A stretch of 64,000 nt of DNA from the NCBI RefSeq assembly GCF_029168945.1, contig NC_083603.1:36367396-36431395 (forward strand), written 5' to 3'. The notes below the pieces were generated by a model, which was not told where the DNA came from, did not search any database, and saw nothing but the letters and a program-made list of their open reading frames with translations. Origin of the DNA: Cannabis sativa (taxonomy: Eukaryota > Streptophyta > Magnoliopsida > Rosales > Cannabaceae). Below are positions 23,041-35,437 of this stretch, one piece after another (position 1 is the first letter of the stretch; each line of letters begins with the position of its first letter). Made by a program: the position numbers and the translations under genes.

Positions 23041-23410
23041 GACCTCATCGATTGTGTCAAGACAACAGAGGCAGTGGGACCATCTTATATAAAATAAGAT
23101 GATAGAGGAATTTGGAGTCAAGATAAAAATATCTCGTCTACTTTGCTACTTTGTTTTGAAACTTAGGCATTTTCTTAAAAAAAAGTAGTATTGTTAAAAT
23201 AAGCAATTACCTATCTAAATGACCATAGGATGGTCCACCCCTAATCACTTTAGAATAGCTAACAAACATGCAAACATAAGTTAACAGTTCTAGCTTTTCT
23301 TAAGATCAGGATCTGGACATCCATGAATCTAGTAATGGTTTACACTAAGTACACAAATATTCCATCATTCTGAATTTTTCCTATTATTAGGGTATATTCC
23401 TAGAAGGACT
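23041..23410 (-). other. COP-D interior segment between SOLO-1 and SOLO-2
   Basis: The reverse complement matches COP-A 44700-44965, including CCCACTGCCTCTGTTGTCTT, and the GATTAGGGGTGGACCATCC block. No open frame. Confidence 0.72.
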
Positions 23411-25285
23411 TGTTGGGTTTTGTGCCCTAAATAAAACCGATTTCAATATAATCAGATTTACTAATTAATAAAGATCAGAAATCACATTTTATGTTGCATG
23501 GTTCACATGATTTATTTCATGATTATATTTAATGTATAAATTCTATTAAGTCCAGAACATATGTATTTGTTCATGATTATAGTGTTGTCAACACATTGGA
23601 ATATAATCTTGTTTATATGTTCAAAGAGTTTAGTTCCCTGATTTGTCAGTTCACTGGATTTAGACTGGCATGATAGTCACCGATAGGTATACTTACACCT
23701 TGGATAAGTGTTATGTCTTTTCCAGGACATTGGCAAAGTTTACCAGTATCGAATGTATGGAGTATACATTGGAAGAGACTGATATTGAACTTTGATTAGA
23801 TATAATAAACTTACCGTAATATCTATTCAATTCAATATCACCTAGTTGATCCTAGATCAAATGATCTTAATCCTGACATGCTTAGGTACGATCTCAAGAG
23901 TATTATACATGTTTTTTTGATTTGTTAGTTAAGCCTACTTTTTGGTCAGGGTGATACGTATATTTTGGGAACATGATAGTTCAATTGAGTGGGAGTACTA
24001 ATCATAGATATGGAATCTATTGCTCCTATAGGTATTTAGAAGTGAAACGATGATTTCCTTCGAGCTTGCTAAATAGAGATAAATGATAGAGCGCTCATTT
24101 TAGTGATCATATTAGTTCACTATAATATCATTTATAGGTGGCCAAGTGTTTTAAGGATAAAATACATTGAAAGGGTGTAACAGTAATTTTATCCCTATGC
24201 AATGTAGATCATCTATAGAGGATCATTGATTATTGGGATTATAACAATGGATAATTAATAGCGTATCTATATCGTGCAACATATAGAGCGTTCTATATGA
24301 CTGAGAGTGCAATTCCAAGTTCTATGAGTTGATGCAATGAGGAATTAATAAGTTACTAAATTTACTTGGTAAATTCTAGGATTGCTTATTGGAAGCTCGG
24401 TTATATAGGCCTATCGTCCCCATACTAGTTGAGACCATACTACTTGTAAGACTCAGTTAATTGATTTTAATTAATCAATTTTAATTCTAAAATTAGACTA
24501 TGTCTAGTTTATGAATTTTCACTAAGCAAGGGCTAAATTGTGAAGAAAAGAGATTCTAGGTCTTATTTATTAATTGAAAGACTTTATTTAATCTAATTAA
24601 TAAATATATTAAATTACAATATTATTTAATAATTAATTTTTAGTTATCAAATAATTGGAATCGACATTTAAATGGTTAAATTGGCAAATTGGCATTTTTG
24701 AGAAAATGAGATGGAAAAATGAGAAAATGGAAAAATTGCAAAGTGGGGCCCAATCCAATACCCTTGGTTGGCCACTTAGTGTAGATTTTATCATTTTTTT
24801 TCATTATTTTAATGCCAAATAAATCTAACCTAAACCTAGTGGTTGCCTATAAATAGATAGTGATGGCTCACAATTAAAGATTGATGAAATTTAACTTTCA
24901 GAAAAATTTTCGTGAGCTTCTTTCTATTAGGCTAAAACCACATTCTCTTCTTTTCTTCTACAAATTTTCATACCTTGTGCGATAGAGTGAGTGCCCACAC
25001 ACATCAAGTGGTATCTCAATCATAGTGTGTAAGACTGTGAATAATCAAATCAACATGAAGGAGAATCAGGCTCAAGAAGGAGAGAAAGAGATCCAGGTTC
25101 AGATCTTAATAATGCTCTGCTACAAAAAGGAATCAAGGGCTAGAGATCTGAACGGAAGGACTGCACCCAATGTAAGGTTTCCTAAACTTTATATGTGTTT
25201 ATTTCATTGTTTTAGAAATTCATATTAGGATGTTAATGAAACATACTTGTTAGTAAAACTAGATCCTGGTAAAATAATTCCAACA
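23411..25285 (+). repeat. SOLO-2: solo Copia LTR, plus strand
   Basis: 1875 bp, TGTTGGGTTTTGTGCCC to AATAATTCCAACA, with a perfect TSD ggact at 23406-23410 and 25286-25290. TATA-like CTATAAATA at 24847-24855. It lies in COP-D in the opposite direction. Confidence 0.9.
24847..24855 (+). promoter_or_regulatory. TATA box of SOLO-2
   Basis: CTATAAATA in the conserved LTR position. The LTR could still start transcription into COP-D in antisense. Confidence 0.6.
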
Positions 25286-28200
25286 GGACTTAGGAAACTG
25301 CTGGTAACTAATCATAGACCTATAACTTTCATCAATAAGCAAATTATATTTTTAGGGGGGTAAGTTTGGATACAATTCAAAAAATCAACTTAATGATCTT
25401 TGAACTGCATATCTACCAAATATTTTTCCACCCCTATCAGTTCGCAAGATCTTTAACCACTTACCTTAATGGTTTTTCACCATTACTAGAAATTCATGAA
25501 ATTTCTCAAACATTTCAAATTTCTTTGCATAAGATAAAATCTAGAGTGATCGTTTTAAGAATTTAACGATAACTCATATCCACCCCTGAATGTACATCCA
25601 TATATGTGAATATAGATTATCTTACTTTCAAGTGGATATAGGCATATTTTCTCTTTGCAAAGAATGATCTTGTCAAAACCACTATGAACAAGATGAAAAT
25701 TCCATAGATATCAAGAATGTGGTTGTGGTCTTTTGATGACTTAGGTCTAAATACAATAAAGAGTTCTTAGAATAGTCCAAGAAAATTCTGGTCACAGAAT
25801 ACAAAACTCATAATCCATACATAAACATACAGTTTTAATCCATTTATAGAAAATGGATATTAATAACTTGTGAAAGTCATATTGTATTGTCCACTGTATT
25901 CTAAGAAATTGAAATATAAAATTCAATTTGGAATCTAAAATTTAAAGTCAAAGACTTAAATTTATACTAAATATACATGAGTAATTATTCTAGCTTGGAC
26001 CACCACTACTAATCTAACTCTAAGTTTAAGTTGCTATAAGTAGGCATATACAAGTAGGAGATTTTAAGATTGAGGATTTATATCATTTCGGAATAGAACT
26101 TCGTGAATATAGTCATATGCACCATTCAATTTCATAGAAGAAAATAGAATGACATCATAAGCATATGATCATAAACCATCTATCCAATGATATACTATTT
26201 AAGCAAATTCTAAATGAAAAAGCTAAGAGAAAAGTAATAAAGGATAATTTCGATTTAAAATAAGAATCCAACGGTGTCCCGGTAGGCGAGAGTCAAAGTT
26301 ATTCTTATATTATAAATCTCTTCATTGTTTCATATTGTAAATACTAGTCTAAGTTGTCATCTTTGGATGTACAACTAGATGTTGCATTTACAAATACTTA
26401 TCTGTCGAGATCTAACACTATTATGTTTGTCTAACGGATGACAATCCTTTGCGATTTGTCCCATTAAAAACAACAGGCTAAGTTAGACCAACAGTGAAGA
26501 TTCGAAATTATACTACAATTACTAACAGAAAATAACATGATTCGATATAAATTCATACACGTTCAAAAATTATCATACAAGTAGCAAGTAAGAAAGACAT
26601 GTGAAAATACAAAACAAACACATCTTAAATAATTTCTAAGGTTCCCAACAAACTGATACAGTATTTCATTTTGAGTCGAGAGTCAAAGATATCATTCATT
26701 AAATAGAGTAGTCAGCTCATCTAAAATAGAAACCATTCTAGCAACCTTTTATTCGATCGAAAAGAGAATCTGACGTTGCTTCGTTTTAGTCGAGAGTCAA
26801 GGTCATTCCTATTTCATGAGCTTCCACCATTGTTTCATACCTTGTAAGTCCTACTATTAGCAATCACTATTCGGATGGACGTTACTAAGATTAAAACACT
26901 TACAATAATACTTATCTTTCGAGATTCTACAACGTTAAATTGCTAATCAACGTCCATCTATTGGGGATGAATCTCACTAAAACAAGAACTGTGTAGAACC
27001 AACAATAAAGCTCATTATTTTAAAGAGTTGTATTTTCATTTAATAATTATTTTAATCTATTTATTTTAATATATATTTATTTAATTAAAATTACTAATTT
27101 AGATAACTCTAAATATAAATTTTAATTTAATATTTATAAAATTATACCTTAGGAAGATCTAAAAAATAAAAAATGTACTTTCCATCCTTATTATTAATTT
27201 TCCAACATATATTATGAAAATTACTTAATTTAAGTTGGTCCAAAATTAATTTAAATTAATTTTTAACTCAAATTTAATATTTTATAAATAAATATGATAG
27301 AATTAAAAATCCAATGTATTATAAAAATACATTTTCGAAATTCACATTAAAGTAAAATAAATAAATTTGGAAAAATGATTCTAATTTATGTTGGTCTAAA
27401 ATTAAATAAATTAATTTTAATATAAATATACTTTTTCTATTTAATTAAATATCTTAAGAAAAATATTAAATATTTAAGTGTGTAGAACAAAATCAATTTA
27501 AATATTAATTTTCTTATTTAATATATAGAAAAATACCAAAAGTCTACCTAGAAAATATCTATCTAAATAATTCATAAACTAATTACTTATTTTCTAATTA
27601 AAATATAATATATTTTAGTCATTTATTTTAATAAATCATTGACGAAAATTACTTGATTTAAGTTGATCTAAAATTAATTAAAATTAATTTTTAACTTAAT
27701 CTAATTTTTCAAAATTGAAATTTTTTGAAATATCAACATTTAAATAAATGTAATTTGAAATTTATGAGGGAATGATTATTAAAATAAAATAAAATATATT
27801 CTAAAAATTATTTTAATTTAAGTTGGTCTAAAATTGAAAAATTTCCAGCTTAAATGTAATTTTCTAATTAAATTAAACTTATTAAAAATAGAAACAAATA
27901 ATTAAGTACCTTGAATAAAATCAACGTAATTATTAATTCTAAAAAAAAATAATCTGATTTAAGTTGGTCTAAAATTAATTGAAAATTAATTTTCAACTTA
28001 AATATATTTTCTAATTAATTAAATTCTTGAAATAGAAAAAATAATTAAGTATCTTGAATGAAAGAACCTTAATTATTAATTTTATTTTTAAGGTCTAAGA
28101 AAAATATCTTAATTTAAGTTGGTCCAAAATTAATTAAATAAATCAATTTTCAACTTAAATATATTTTTCTACTTAATTAAATAATAGAAAATATTAATTA

Positions 28201-28379
28201 GTTACTAGAAATTTCTATCTAGAATGTTTCAACTAAGTGTGTTTTTCTCAATTAATTTTAAAATAATCCAATGAAAAATTAATTCTATTTATTTCAAAAG
28301 TAATTATGTTTCTAATTCAATTTTAATTAGGTTAAACTAGTATAATTAGCCTAATACAATTATTTAAATACGGTAAATG

Positions 28380-28480
28380 GGCCTTCACAATTGGAGTTGT
28401 TCATGTGAGGGAGGGCTAGATTCAGTATGTCGTACCCAATACTAAGGGCCCCCTAACTCTCACACAAGGCTCAAAGGAGA
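28380..28480 (-). other. Conserved Copia-interior block (COP-D copy)
   Basis: Reverse complement of the block found in COP-A (about 41160-41270) and COP-B (about 52065-52170), marked by GTACGACATACTGAA and by GGGCCTT/AAGGCCC at its ends. It stands out from AT-rich surroundings. Confidence 0.75.
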
Positions 28481-28643
28481 AGAATTTACGCTTATTTAAA
28501 CAATTGTTATTCATTGAAAAAGCCCAATCCTAAGTGGGCCTACATAAACTATCATATGGGTGATATTTTATTTTAGCAACCTAGTCCATTTAAATATCTA
28601 GAAATAAATGGGCTTCCTATAGGCATCTAAGCCCAAAAGCAAA

Positions 28644-28975
28644 CATATAAGCTCACACAAGTCAAATTGATTTGGATGAGCTCTATCATGTTTCTAGGGT
28701 TACACAGATGAAAGAAATACAAAATTTACCTGTTACAATTTATTTATAGGATCTATTGACAATTGGACTATGATTAAAATCAGATCATTGGATTTATCAA
28801 CAAGTTAATCATATAAGCTCACACAGGTCAAATTTATTTGGATGGACCCTATCATGTTTCTAGGTTTACACAGATGAAAGAAATATAAAATTTACCTGTT
28901 ACAAATTATTTATAGGATTTATTGATTATTGGACTATGATTAAAATCAGATCATTGAATCTGTCAACAAGTTAAT
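28644..28975 (-). repeat. 166-bp tandem duplication in COP-D
   Basis: Two adjacent units, 28644-28809 and 28810-28975, each running from CATATAAGCTCACACA through ACACAGATGAAAGAAATA to ACAAGTTAATC. They differ at several positions. COP-A and COP-B have one copy. Confidence 0.82.
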
Positions 28976-29503
28976 CATAGCAATTTAGATCAAATAAATA
29001 ATAGATTTGTTAAAAAAGTTTTGAATAAACAATTTAAATTAAACAAAAAACGTCTATGTAACAAATGTGAAATAAGATATTAATATAATTAAATTATTAT
29101 TTTAACTAACCAACTAAATTTTGAAAATTGAGGGTTGTTGAAACAACCTTAAATATCTTTTCAAAAATGAAACTAATTTTGAAATAGCTAGGTTTTATTT
29201 GAATTATTTTATCAAATTAAATTAACTAACTAATGATTTGAAAATAACCAAAAAGATATTTCCAATATCATTTTCTAATCTTATAATTTAATAAAATTAA
29301 AATAACAAAATAAACAAATTTTAAAATAGATATGGTTAGAAAATTATTATTTTAAGAATAAAATAATAAAAAAATAATAATTATCCTAATTATATGTCAA
29401 AATATCTCAAATTAAGCCTTTTTCAAATTTCTACAAAAAGATCTAGGTTATTTAAATATTTAAAATATCATTTTTTTTTTGAGAAAAAGTCTGTTATCAT
29501 AAA

Positions 29504-29830
29504 TTAAGAAGAGTATTTTACAACAACAGAGAAAATGGTAGGGGGAATATCCTCATACCACATACAATCATTATCTAGCGCTAATGCATGTTTAGCCAAG
29601 CCATGAGCAGCTTGGTTCGCATCTCTACGTACATGAGATACACAAACATTAGGGAAAAAAGATAATTGATTTTTAACATCTGAAATAAGATCGTTGAAGC
29701 CTAAATTTCTTGATGTTAAACCATTTACTGCAGAGACCACCATCAATGAATCCGATTCCACTATATCGACTTGTAAATGTATATTCTTAGCCAAAATTAA
29801 GCTATGATAGAGCCTTAAGGTTTCCAGTAG
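29504..29830 (-). pseudogene. LINE ORF2 C-terminus, RNase H end (frameshifted)
   Basis: After a frameshift near 29805-29830 the next frame encodes the rest of the RNase H domain: [19 protein letters not shown], then [20 protein letters not shown], the usual final histidine/aspartate motif. It ends at 29504. In plant LINEs this domain removes the RNA strand during target-primed reverse transcription. Confidence 0.85.
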
Positions 29831-32800
29831 CTGGTTTGGAGAGAACTGCAATGACTTGTCCATTGGTATCTCCGATGATAGCTCCAAATCCCATTTTATT
29901 GCAGCCTGAAGAACTCGCTGCATTAACATTCAGTTTCATTCGTGAGTTTGGAGGAGCTTGCCACGGCTGGTGTGGAGCTGCAGATGAAGAGGTTGCCTTA
30001 GAAATTGAAGCCAAATTAGCCTGTTGAAAACTGGTGAGATAAGCCATAGATTTTCCATAAATTGCAGCAGGATTAAGGGCCAATTTGTTATGGAAAATAT
30101 TGTTTCTGTCAAACCAAATAAACCACATGGTGCATAGAATCTTTTCCAAATCAAATTTGGTATATAATTTTGATAGAAGCATAAGTAAATCCCCATCTTG
30201 CATTTGACTTGCAGCTTGAAAATCAAAGTGGAAATCTGACAATCCCCAAACGGCTTTAGCATGCTTGCAACTAAACATCGCATGTCCCACTGATTCCCAA
30301 GCATTAGAACATAAACTACAGGCAGCAGAAGTAATTATTTTACGCTGGTATAGAGCTGCTGCAGTAGGTAGTGAATTCTGAATTAATTTCCATCCGAAGA
30401 TCTTGACCTTTGAAGGTATGTTCAAACCCCAAAAATGATTCCACCATGAAGAGTCAGAGCTGGAATTAGAAGAGGAATGTTGATCCACCAAAGAGCAAGC
30501 AAAATGGTAACCAGATTGGTCCGTATATTCCCCATGAGTGGTGTGATGCCACACCCAACAATCGTCTAGAGAAGTGGAAGATAAAGGTGTTGTAAGAATC
30601 TTATCAATATCAACAACAGAGAAGTCCCTTTGTAATAGAAGTAAGTTCCATTCATGATCAGAAGTGATATATTCAGCAACCGTAGCATATGGTGAACCAG
30701 TAAAGTGAGTTGGTGTGAACGTTGTTCGACTTGGAAGCCATGGATCTGTACAAAGCATGTTCAAACCATTCCCAACTTGCATCCTCATTCCTTGAACCAT
30801 TAACTCACGGCCCCAAACAATACCTTGCCATGTGAGGGAGGAGTTATAACCTTTGTTAGCCGAAAGAAAGTCACCATTTAAGAAATATCTTGCTTTTAGT
30901 AAGCTTGACAGTAGAGAATCGGGATTGTGAAAAATCCGCCAAGCTTGCTTAGCCAATAAAGCTTGATTAAAATGAACATATGAACGAAAACCCAAACCTC
31001 CTTCCATTTTTGTTTTGCAGATAAATTTCCACTTTTTCCAATGAGTCTTGTTCTTATCTCCAGTTGAACCCCACCAGACTTGAGCCATCATTGTATCTAA
31101 TTGACTACAAAAACTCTTTGAAAGCTTGAAACAACTCATAGCATAAGTTGGAATAGATTGTACTACCGCTTTCAGAAGAATTTCTTTGCCACCAATTGAG
31201 AACAACTTATCATTCCAAGCATGTAAAAGCTTCCATATTCTTTCTTTAGTGTCAGCAAAAAGGTGTTTTTTGTCATGCTCAGAGTAGGCAGGAAGACACA
31301 AATATTTTTCATGACATTCACTAACCGGCATGCCCAAAATTTGGCTAAAAGAACTCTTGACAGCCGCTGAAGTGTTTGGTGAAAAGGACATAACAGACTT
31401 ATCTTCATTTAAAAGTTGTCCAGAGGCTCGATGATATATGTCTAACGCTCGTTTGATAGCACCACAAGATCGCTCATTAGCACAGCAAAATAGTAAACTA
31501 TCATCTGCAAAAAAGAGATAAGTAATAGACGGTGTCGTTCGAGAGATAGACAGGCCTTGTAGCCTACCAATAGCCTCCTCATGTTGCAAAAGCCGTGAGA
31601 GTCCTTCTGAGCAGATTAAGAAAAGATATGGCGACAGAGGATCACCTTGACGGAGCCCACGTTCAGGAATGACTGAACCTTTAACTTGACCATTAATTAG
31701 AAAAGAGAAAGAAGTGGTGTGCAAACATGTCATAATAAGAGAGATCCATCGAATATTAAACCCCATTTTTCCCATTACCGCAGCCAAGTAAGACCATTCC
31801 ACTCGATCAAATGCTTTACTCATGTCAAGTTTTAAAGCAGCATACCCTTTGGAACCTCTTTTACGATTCTTCAAACTATGAACCATCTCAAAAGCCACTA
31901 AGACATTGTCTGTAATCAATCGGTTCGGTAAAAAAGCACTCTTAGTTTCGAAAATGACCAGTGGGAGAATATGTTTCAATCTGAGTGCCAACATCTTGGA
32001 AATCAATTTGTACACTACATTGCAAAGACTTATAGGCCGAAAGTCTTTCATAGTTTTTGGCTTCTTTATCTTTGGAATGAGAGTGATGAGAGTTTTGTTT
32101 ATCCCAGCTGGACTACCACCACAATTTAAGACATTTAACACGACTTCAGTCACCAAAGGACCAACTATATCCCAGTTGTGATGATAGAACATAGCAGAAA
32201 AACCATCAATTCCTAGACTTTTGTCTGCACCCATTATTTTCAAAGCTATAGTAACATCATCTGGTGTGAATTCTTGAAGAAGAAAATCATTGTTAGCATC
32301 TGTGACAATAGTAGGGATTGTTGAAAGGACATGGGAGAGTACCCAATGGTCTTCATTTAAAGCTTTGAAAAGAGAAGTGAAGTACTGTGTAATGACCGAG
32401 GCAATATCATCATCAGAGTGCACATATTGTCCATTTCCATCTTGCAATTTGGTAATATGGTTGTTAGATTTTCGAGAGGAAGCCTTTGCATGAAAGAATT
32501 TGGTATTACGATCCCCCGACTTAAGCCAATCCACTCGTGATCGCTGCTGCCAGTATTGCTCTTCATTGGCTAAAAGCTCATCTAAAATGGCTTCAGCAGA
32601 TTGAACTTCCTGTGAAAAATTCGAGTCAGGTACAACACAATTATTTAATTGTTCAACTCTAGCTTGCGCCTCCTTGATATGTTGTTTCATGTGCCCATAT
32701 TTTCCATTATGCCATTGCTGCAAATTGTTCGAACACATTTGAATGCTATCAGTAAGCTGTTGGAAAATATCTCTCTGAGTACCAGCATTTTTATTCCAGT

Positions 32801-32912
32801 TTGCAGAAATAATGGCAGAAGATTCTGCATCATTTAACCAAATTTTCTTGAAACGAAATCGCGATCTTCTTTTCTCATGCACATTTTGATTAGAAAATTT
32901 GATATCCACCAA
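29802..32912 (-). pseudogene. LINE ORF2: reverse transcriptase, zf-RVT and RNase H start
   Basis: A 1036-codon open stretch in the same frame as the endonuclease part. RT motifs visible are [15 protein letters not shown] (about residue 362), [14 protein letters not shown], and the catalytic FADDSLLFC (about 468-476). A zf-RVT-like region, [20 protein letters not shown], follows near residue 822 with CSLC...H...C. The RNase H opening is NVNAASSSG, where relatives usually have an aspartate in place of the second asparagine. It ends at 29802 through a frameshift. The enzyme copies the element RNA at the nicked target. Confidence 0.93.
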
Positions 32913-32927
32913 GACCGCTCTATGGTC

Positions 32928-33596
32928 TCAGCCATAATAATCAAGGTGTGAAACTGTAGGCAAAGAGAGTGTAGTCTGCCAAACTGTATTCGCAAAACAC
33001 CAGTCTATTCTTTCTTTTAGTGCAGCAGGGTTCTTTTTGCTTCGAGTCCATGTGAAATCATCACCTAAGTAAGCCAATTCATTCAAAGAACATTGATCCA
33101 AAGTTGTACGAAAAGCTGTCATATGATTATCATGCCTCAAAGGTCCTCCATTTTTGTGAGTATGTGAGAAAATTTCATTTAGGTCCCCAAGTACCATCCA
33201 TGGATCAAGTGGAGAGACATCATGTAAGCGTTTGATAAGAGTCCATGTGTGCTTTTTATTTTCTGTTTCAGGAAAGCCATAAACCAGAGATAAATGCCAT
33301 CTTGGTTCATCATTACACAACAAATAACAGTCAAAATAATTCACATTCATTGAAAGAAGAGTTACCTCAACAACATCCTTCCATAACAACATAATTCCAC
33401 CCTTCAACCCAGACCTAGGAACTTCTAAACCATTGCTAAAATTTAAAGATTGTTTAAAACGTGAAAGAGAATTAACAATAACCTTTGTCTCCATAAGAAA
33501 CAATACATGAGGTGTTTGCTCTTTAACAAGCAAATGAAGACGACGGAATGCACTCGGGTTCCCCAAACCCCGTGCATTCCAACTGATAATTTTCAT
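32928..33596 (-). pseudogene. LINE ORF2 N-terminus: apurinic-type endonuclease
   Basis: [20 protein letters not shown] opens the exonuclease-endonuclease-phosphatase domain. METKV (about residue 36), LVYGFPE (about 104), GDLNEI (about 137) and SHLDYYG at the end are the catalytic landmarks. A TGA at 32928-32930 interrupts it just before DHRAVLV, the final histidine motif, which lies in the same frame beyond the stop. The start ATG overlaps the ORF1 stop as ATGA. The endonuclease nicks the target DNA for priming. Confidence 0.93.
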
Positions 33597-34810
33597 GGTG
33601 AATCGCGGGATTGCTGAGCAATCACCGCGGAGTTGTCTTGAACATCAATTGAATCTAAACCAGTAGAAACCGAATGATGTGGATGAATTCCTTCTGACAG
33701 AGAAGGCTGTGCAGTTTGGTTGGCTCGACACCTTTTAAGAGTTTGTCTCATTGAATTTGTGTCATATTGTCTCTTAAAAGTACGATTGGGATGAATATTC
33801 TCTTGACCTTTAAGGGTTGCTCTTGTAATGTGCAAAGTAGCAGGAGCAGTAGTAGAAACTATTGAGAATTGGATTGCACCAGCAGAGTGTGGCTGCAATG
33901 GTTGTGATTTGCTATGAGTGGGGTTAATCATTGGAGGATATGTGGCAAAGCCATTGGTGGTTGTGACTTTTATCTCTAAGTCAGGTGTGTACACATCTAA
34001 CAATAAAGGGGAGTTGTTGTTGATGTTAGTGACAATAATCAATTTCCCTTTATTATTAACTGGGCCAACAATACCTGGAGCAGTGGTTGGTAAATTGAAA
34101 GGCAGTGGTGGTTTAATGAGTGAGGAATTATTAAGAGAGGGTGGTGTGAATAGGGAAGTAGTCGGTGGATGAATGGCAGAGGTAGTAGCAGAAGTACAAG
34201 TGGACACAACCAGCGTGCGTGGATCAATATGGGAGGGGCAAGTAACAGACACATCTGGAGTGGAATTTGATGATTCACCCATCAAAAAAACTTTTGGCTG
34301 CGGCTGTGGAGTATTGCGAAGTCTAGGAATGGTATTCGTTAATGTGTTTCGTGTCAAACGAGTGAGCAAAGGCCATCCATTTCCCTTTGAAAAATCAGTG
34401 CGATAACGATCATAGGAAGAAGTTGGCAATCTCGATCCTTTAAGTTCAGGTCCATACGGTAATTCGGGTTCAATTCCTTTGTCCAATTTCTCAAGAAAAA
34501 TAGAACATTTTTTGTAAAGATGCCCAATTAGCCCACACTCCATACAATAGTTTGGTAACCTCTCATAGCGGAACTCAACCCAAAACTCATCCCTTATCTT
34601 AGGGAGAGAGATCATCCGACCCCTTAAGAGTAGTTTAGTAATATCCATTTTGACTCGAAAACGTAAGAAAGGTCCCCATCCTTCATTCAAAGAATCATCA
34701 TGGACAGCCAAGAATTCTCCCAAGATAGAGGCCAACGATTTGGCCAAAGATCTAGACTTGCTCAAGAAAGGTAGTCTGTAAGCCTGAACCCAAAAAGGAG
34801 AGAAGATCAT
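33593..34810 (-). pseudogene. LINE ORF1, C-terminal part with zinc knuckle
   Basis: Same frame as the upstream 35167-34829 piece. MIFSPFWVQAYRLPFLSKSR leads through an RNA-binding-like region to a CCHC knuckle, YCMECGLIGHLYKKC (about residues 87-102), then a long low-complexity Pro/Ser/Thr-rich tail. The stop at 33593-33595 overlaps the ORF2 start. ORF1 protein coats LINE RNA. Confidence 0.88.
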
Positions 34811-34828
34811 AATGTCAGCGGTAATAGT

Positions 34829-35167
34829 TTAATGCAAAGTTGGATCAAGAAGGATAATATGGTTATTTTGAAAATGCCAAGGCTCTTTTTCTAATGCCCG
34901 AAGTCGATCCTCCTCACAACTGAAACAGAGCAAGAACAGATCAGAATGATGTTCTTTGATATTAACTTTAAACCTTCCATCCCAATGTTCTGCCATTTGT
35001 CGTTGAAAAGTAGTCAGCCACACTTTCCTAGTTGAAAGAACTCGAGCAATGAGTATATACTCCTCTGGAACTTCAGCATCAGTACCATCCTCACTAATGG
35101 TTAAAATGCTACTTTCATTGTCAGATAATTTCATGGTGGATTGCAGTTTATCCAAAAGTGGATTCAT
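34829..35167 (-). pseudogene. LINE ORF1, N-terminal part (DUF4283-like)
   Basis: 112 codons beginning MNPLLDKLQSTMKLSDNESS. The segment KVWLTTFQRQMAEHW...LEKEPWHFQNNHIILLDP matches the DUF4283 domain found at the start of plant LINE ORF1. A TAA at 34829-34831 breaks the frame, which resumes immediately, so ORF1 would be about 525 residues when whole. Confidence 0.87.
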
Positions 35168-35437
35168 ATTGATTGAACAGAGATAGAAAACAGAGTTATA
35201 TATAGAAATTTATGGTGGTGGTCAGAAATTCAAGGATAATGGTAACATGAACATGGGAAGTTAAACATACAGAATAACTGTAGAAAAAAACTATAACTGC
35301 CTCAGAGCATGAACAAGGGCAGACGCTCTTTTTTAAGAAAGAAAGAAAGGTTATAGCAGCATAATTTTAGTAAATATATATATTTTCATTTTTTTTATGT
35401 GGGAGAGATTTATCAAAATAAATTATTTAAAATATCA

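Larger units (their letters stand above)
25291..29456 (-). other. COP-D interior, AT-rich, no gene
   Basis: Read on the minus strand this holds, in family order, long AT-rich non-coding sequence, the conserved block (28380-28480), the repeated CTTTGACTCTCGCCTA-type motifs (26279-26298, 26672-26688, 26785-26802) and decayed integrase-like sequence near 25291-25700. It also carries a 166-bp tandem duplication (28644-28975) that COP-A and COP-B lack. No open frame longer than chance was seen. Confidence 0.7.
29471..35423 (-). mobile_element. LINE retrotransposon, nearly full length, minus strand
   Basis: Minus-strand order is 5' UTR (35423-35168), ORF1, ORF2 (endonuclease, RT, zf-RVT region, RNase H) and a short 3' end with a run of about ten A (plus-strand T-run 29471-29480). 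The target duplication tatttaaaatatca is at 29457-29470 and 35424-35437, extendable by three T if the poly(A) edge is shared. ORF1 has one stop, ORF2 one stop and one frameshift, so it is inactive but only recently disabled. It sits in COP-D. Confidence 0.93.
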
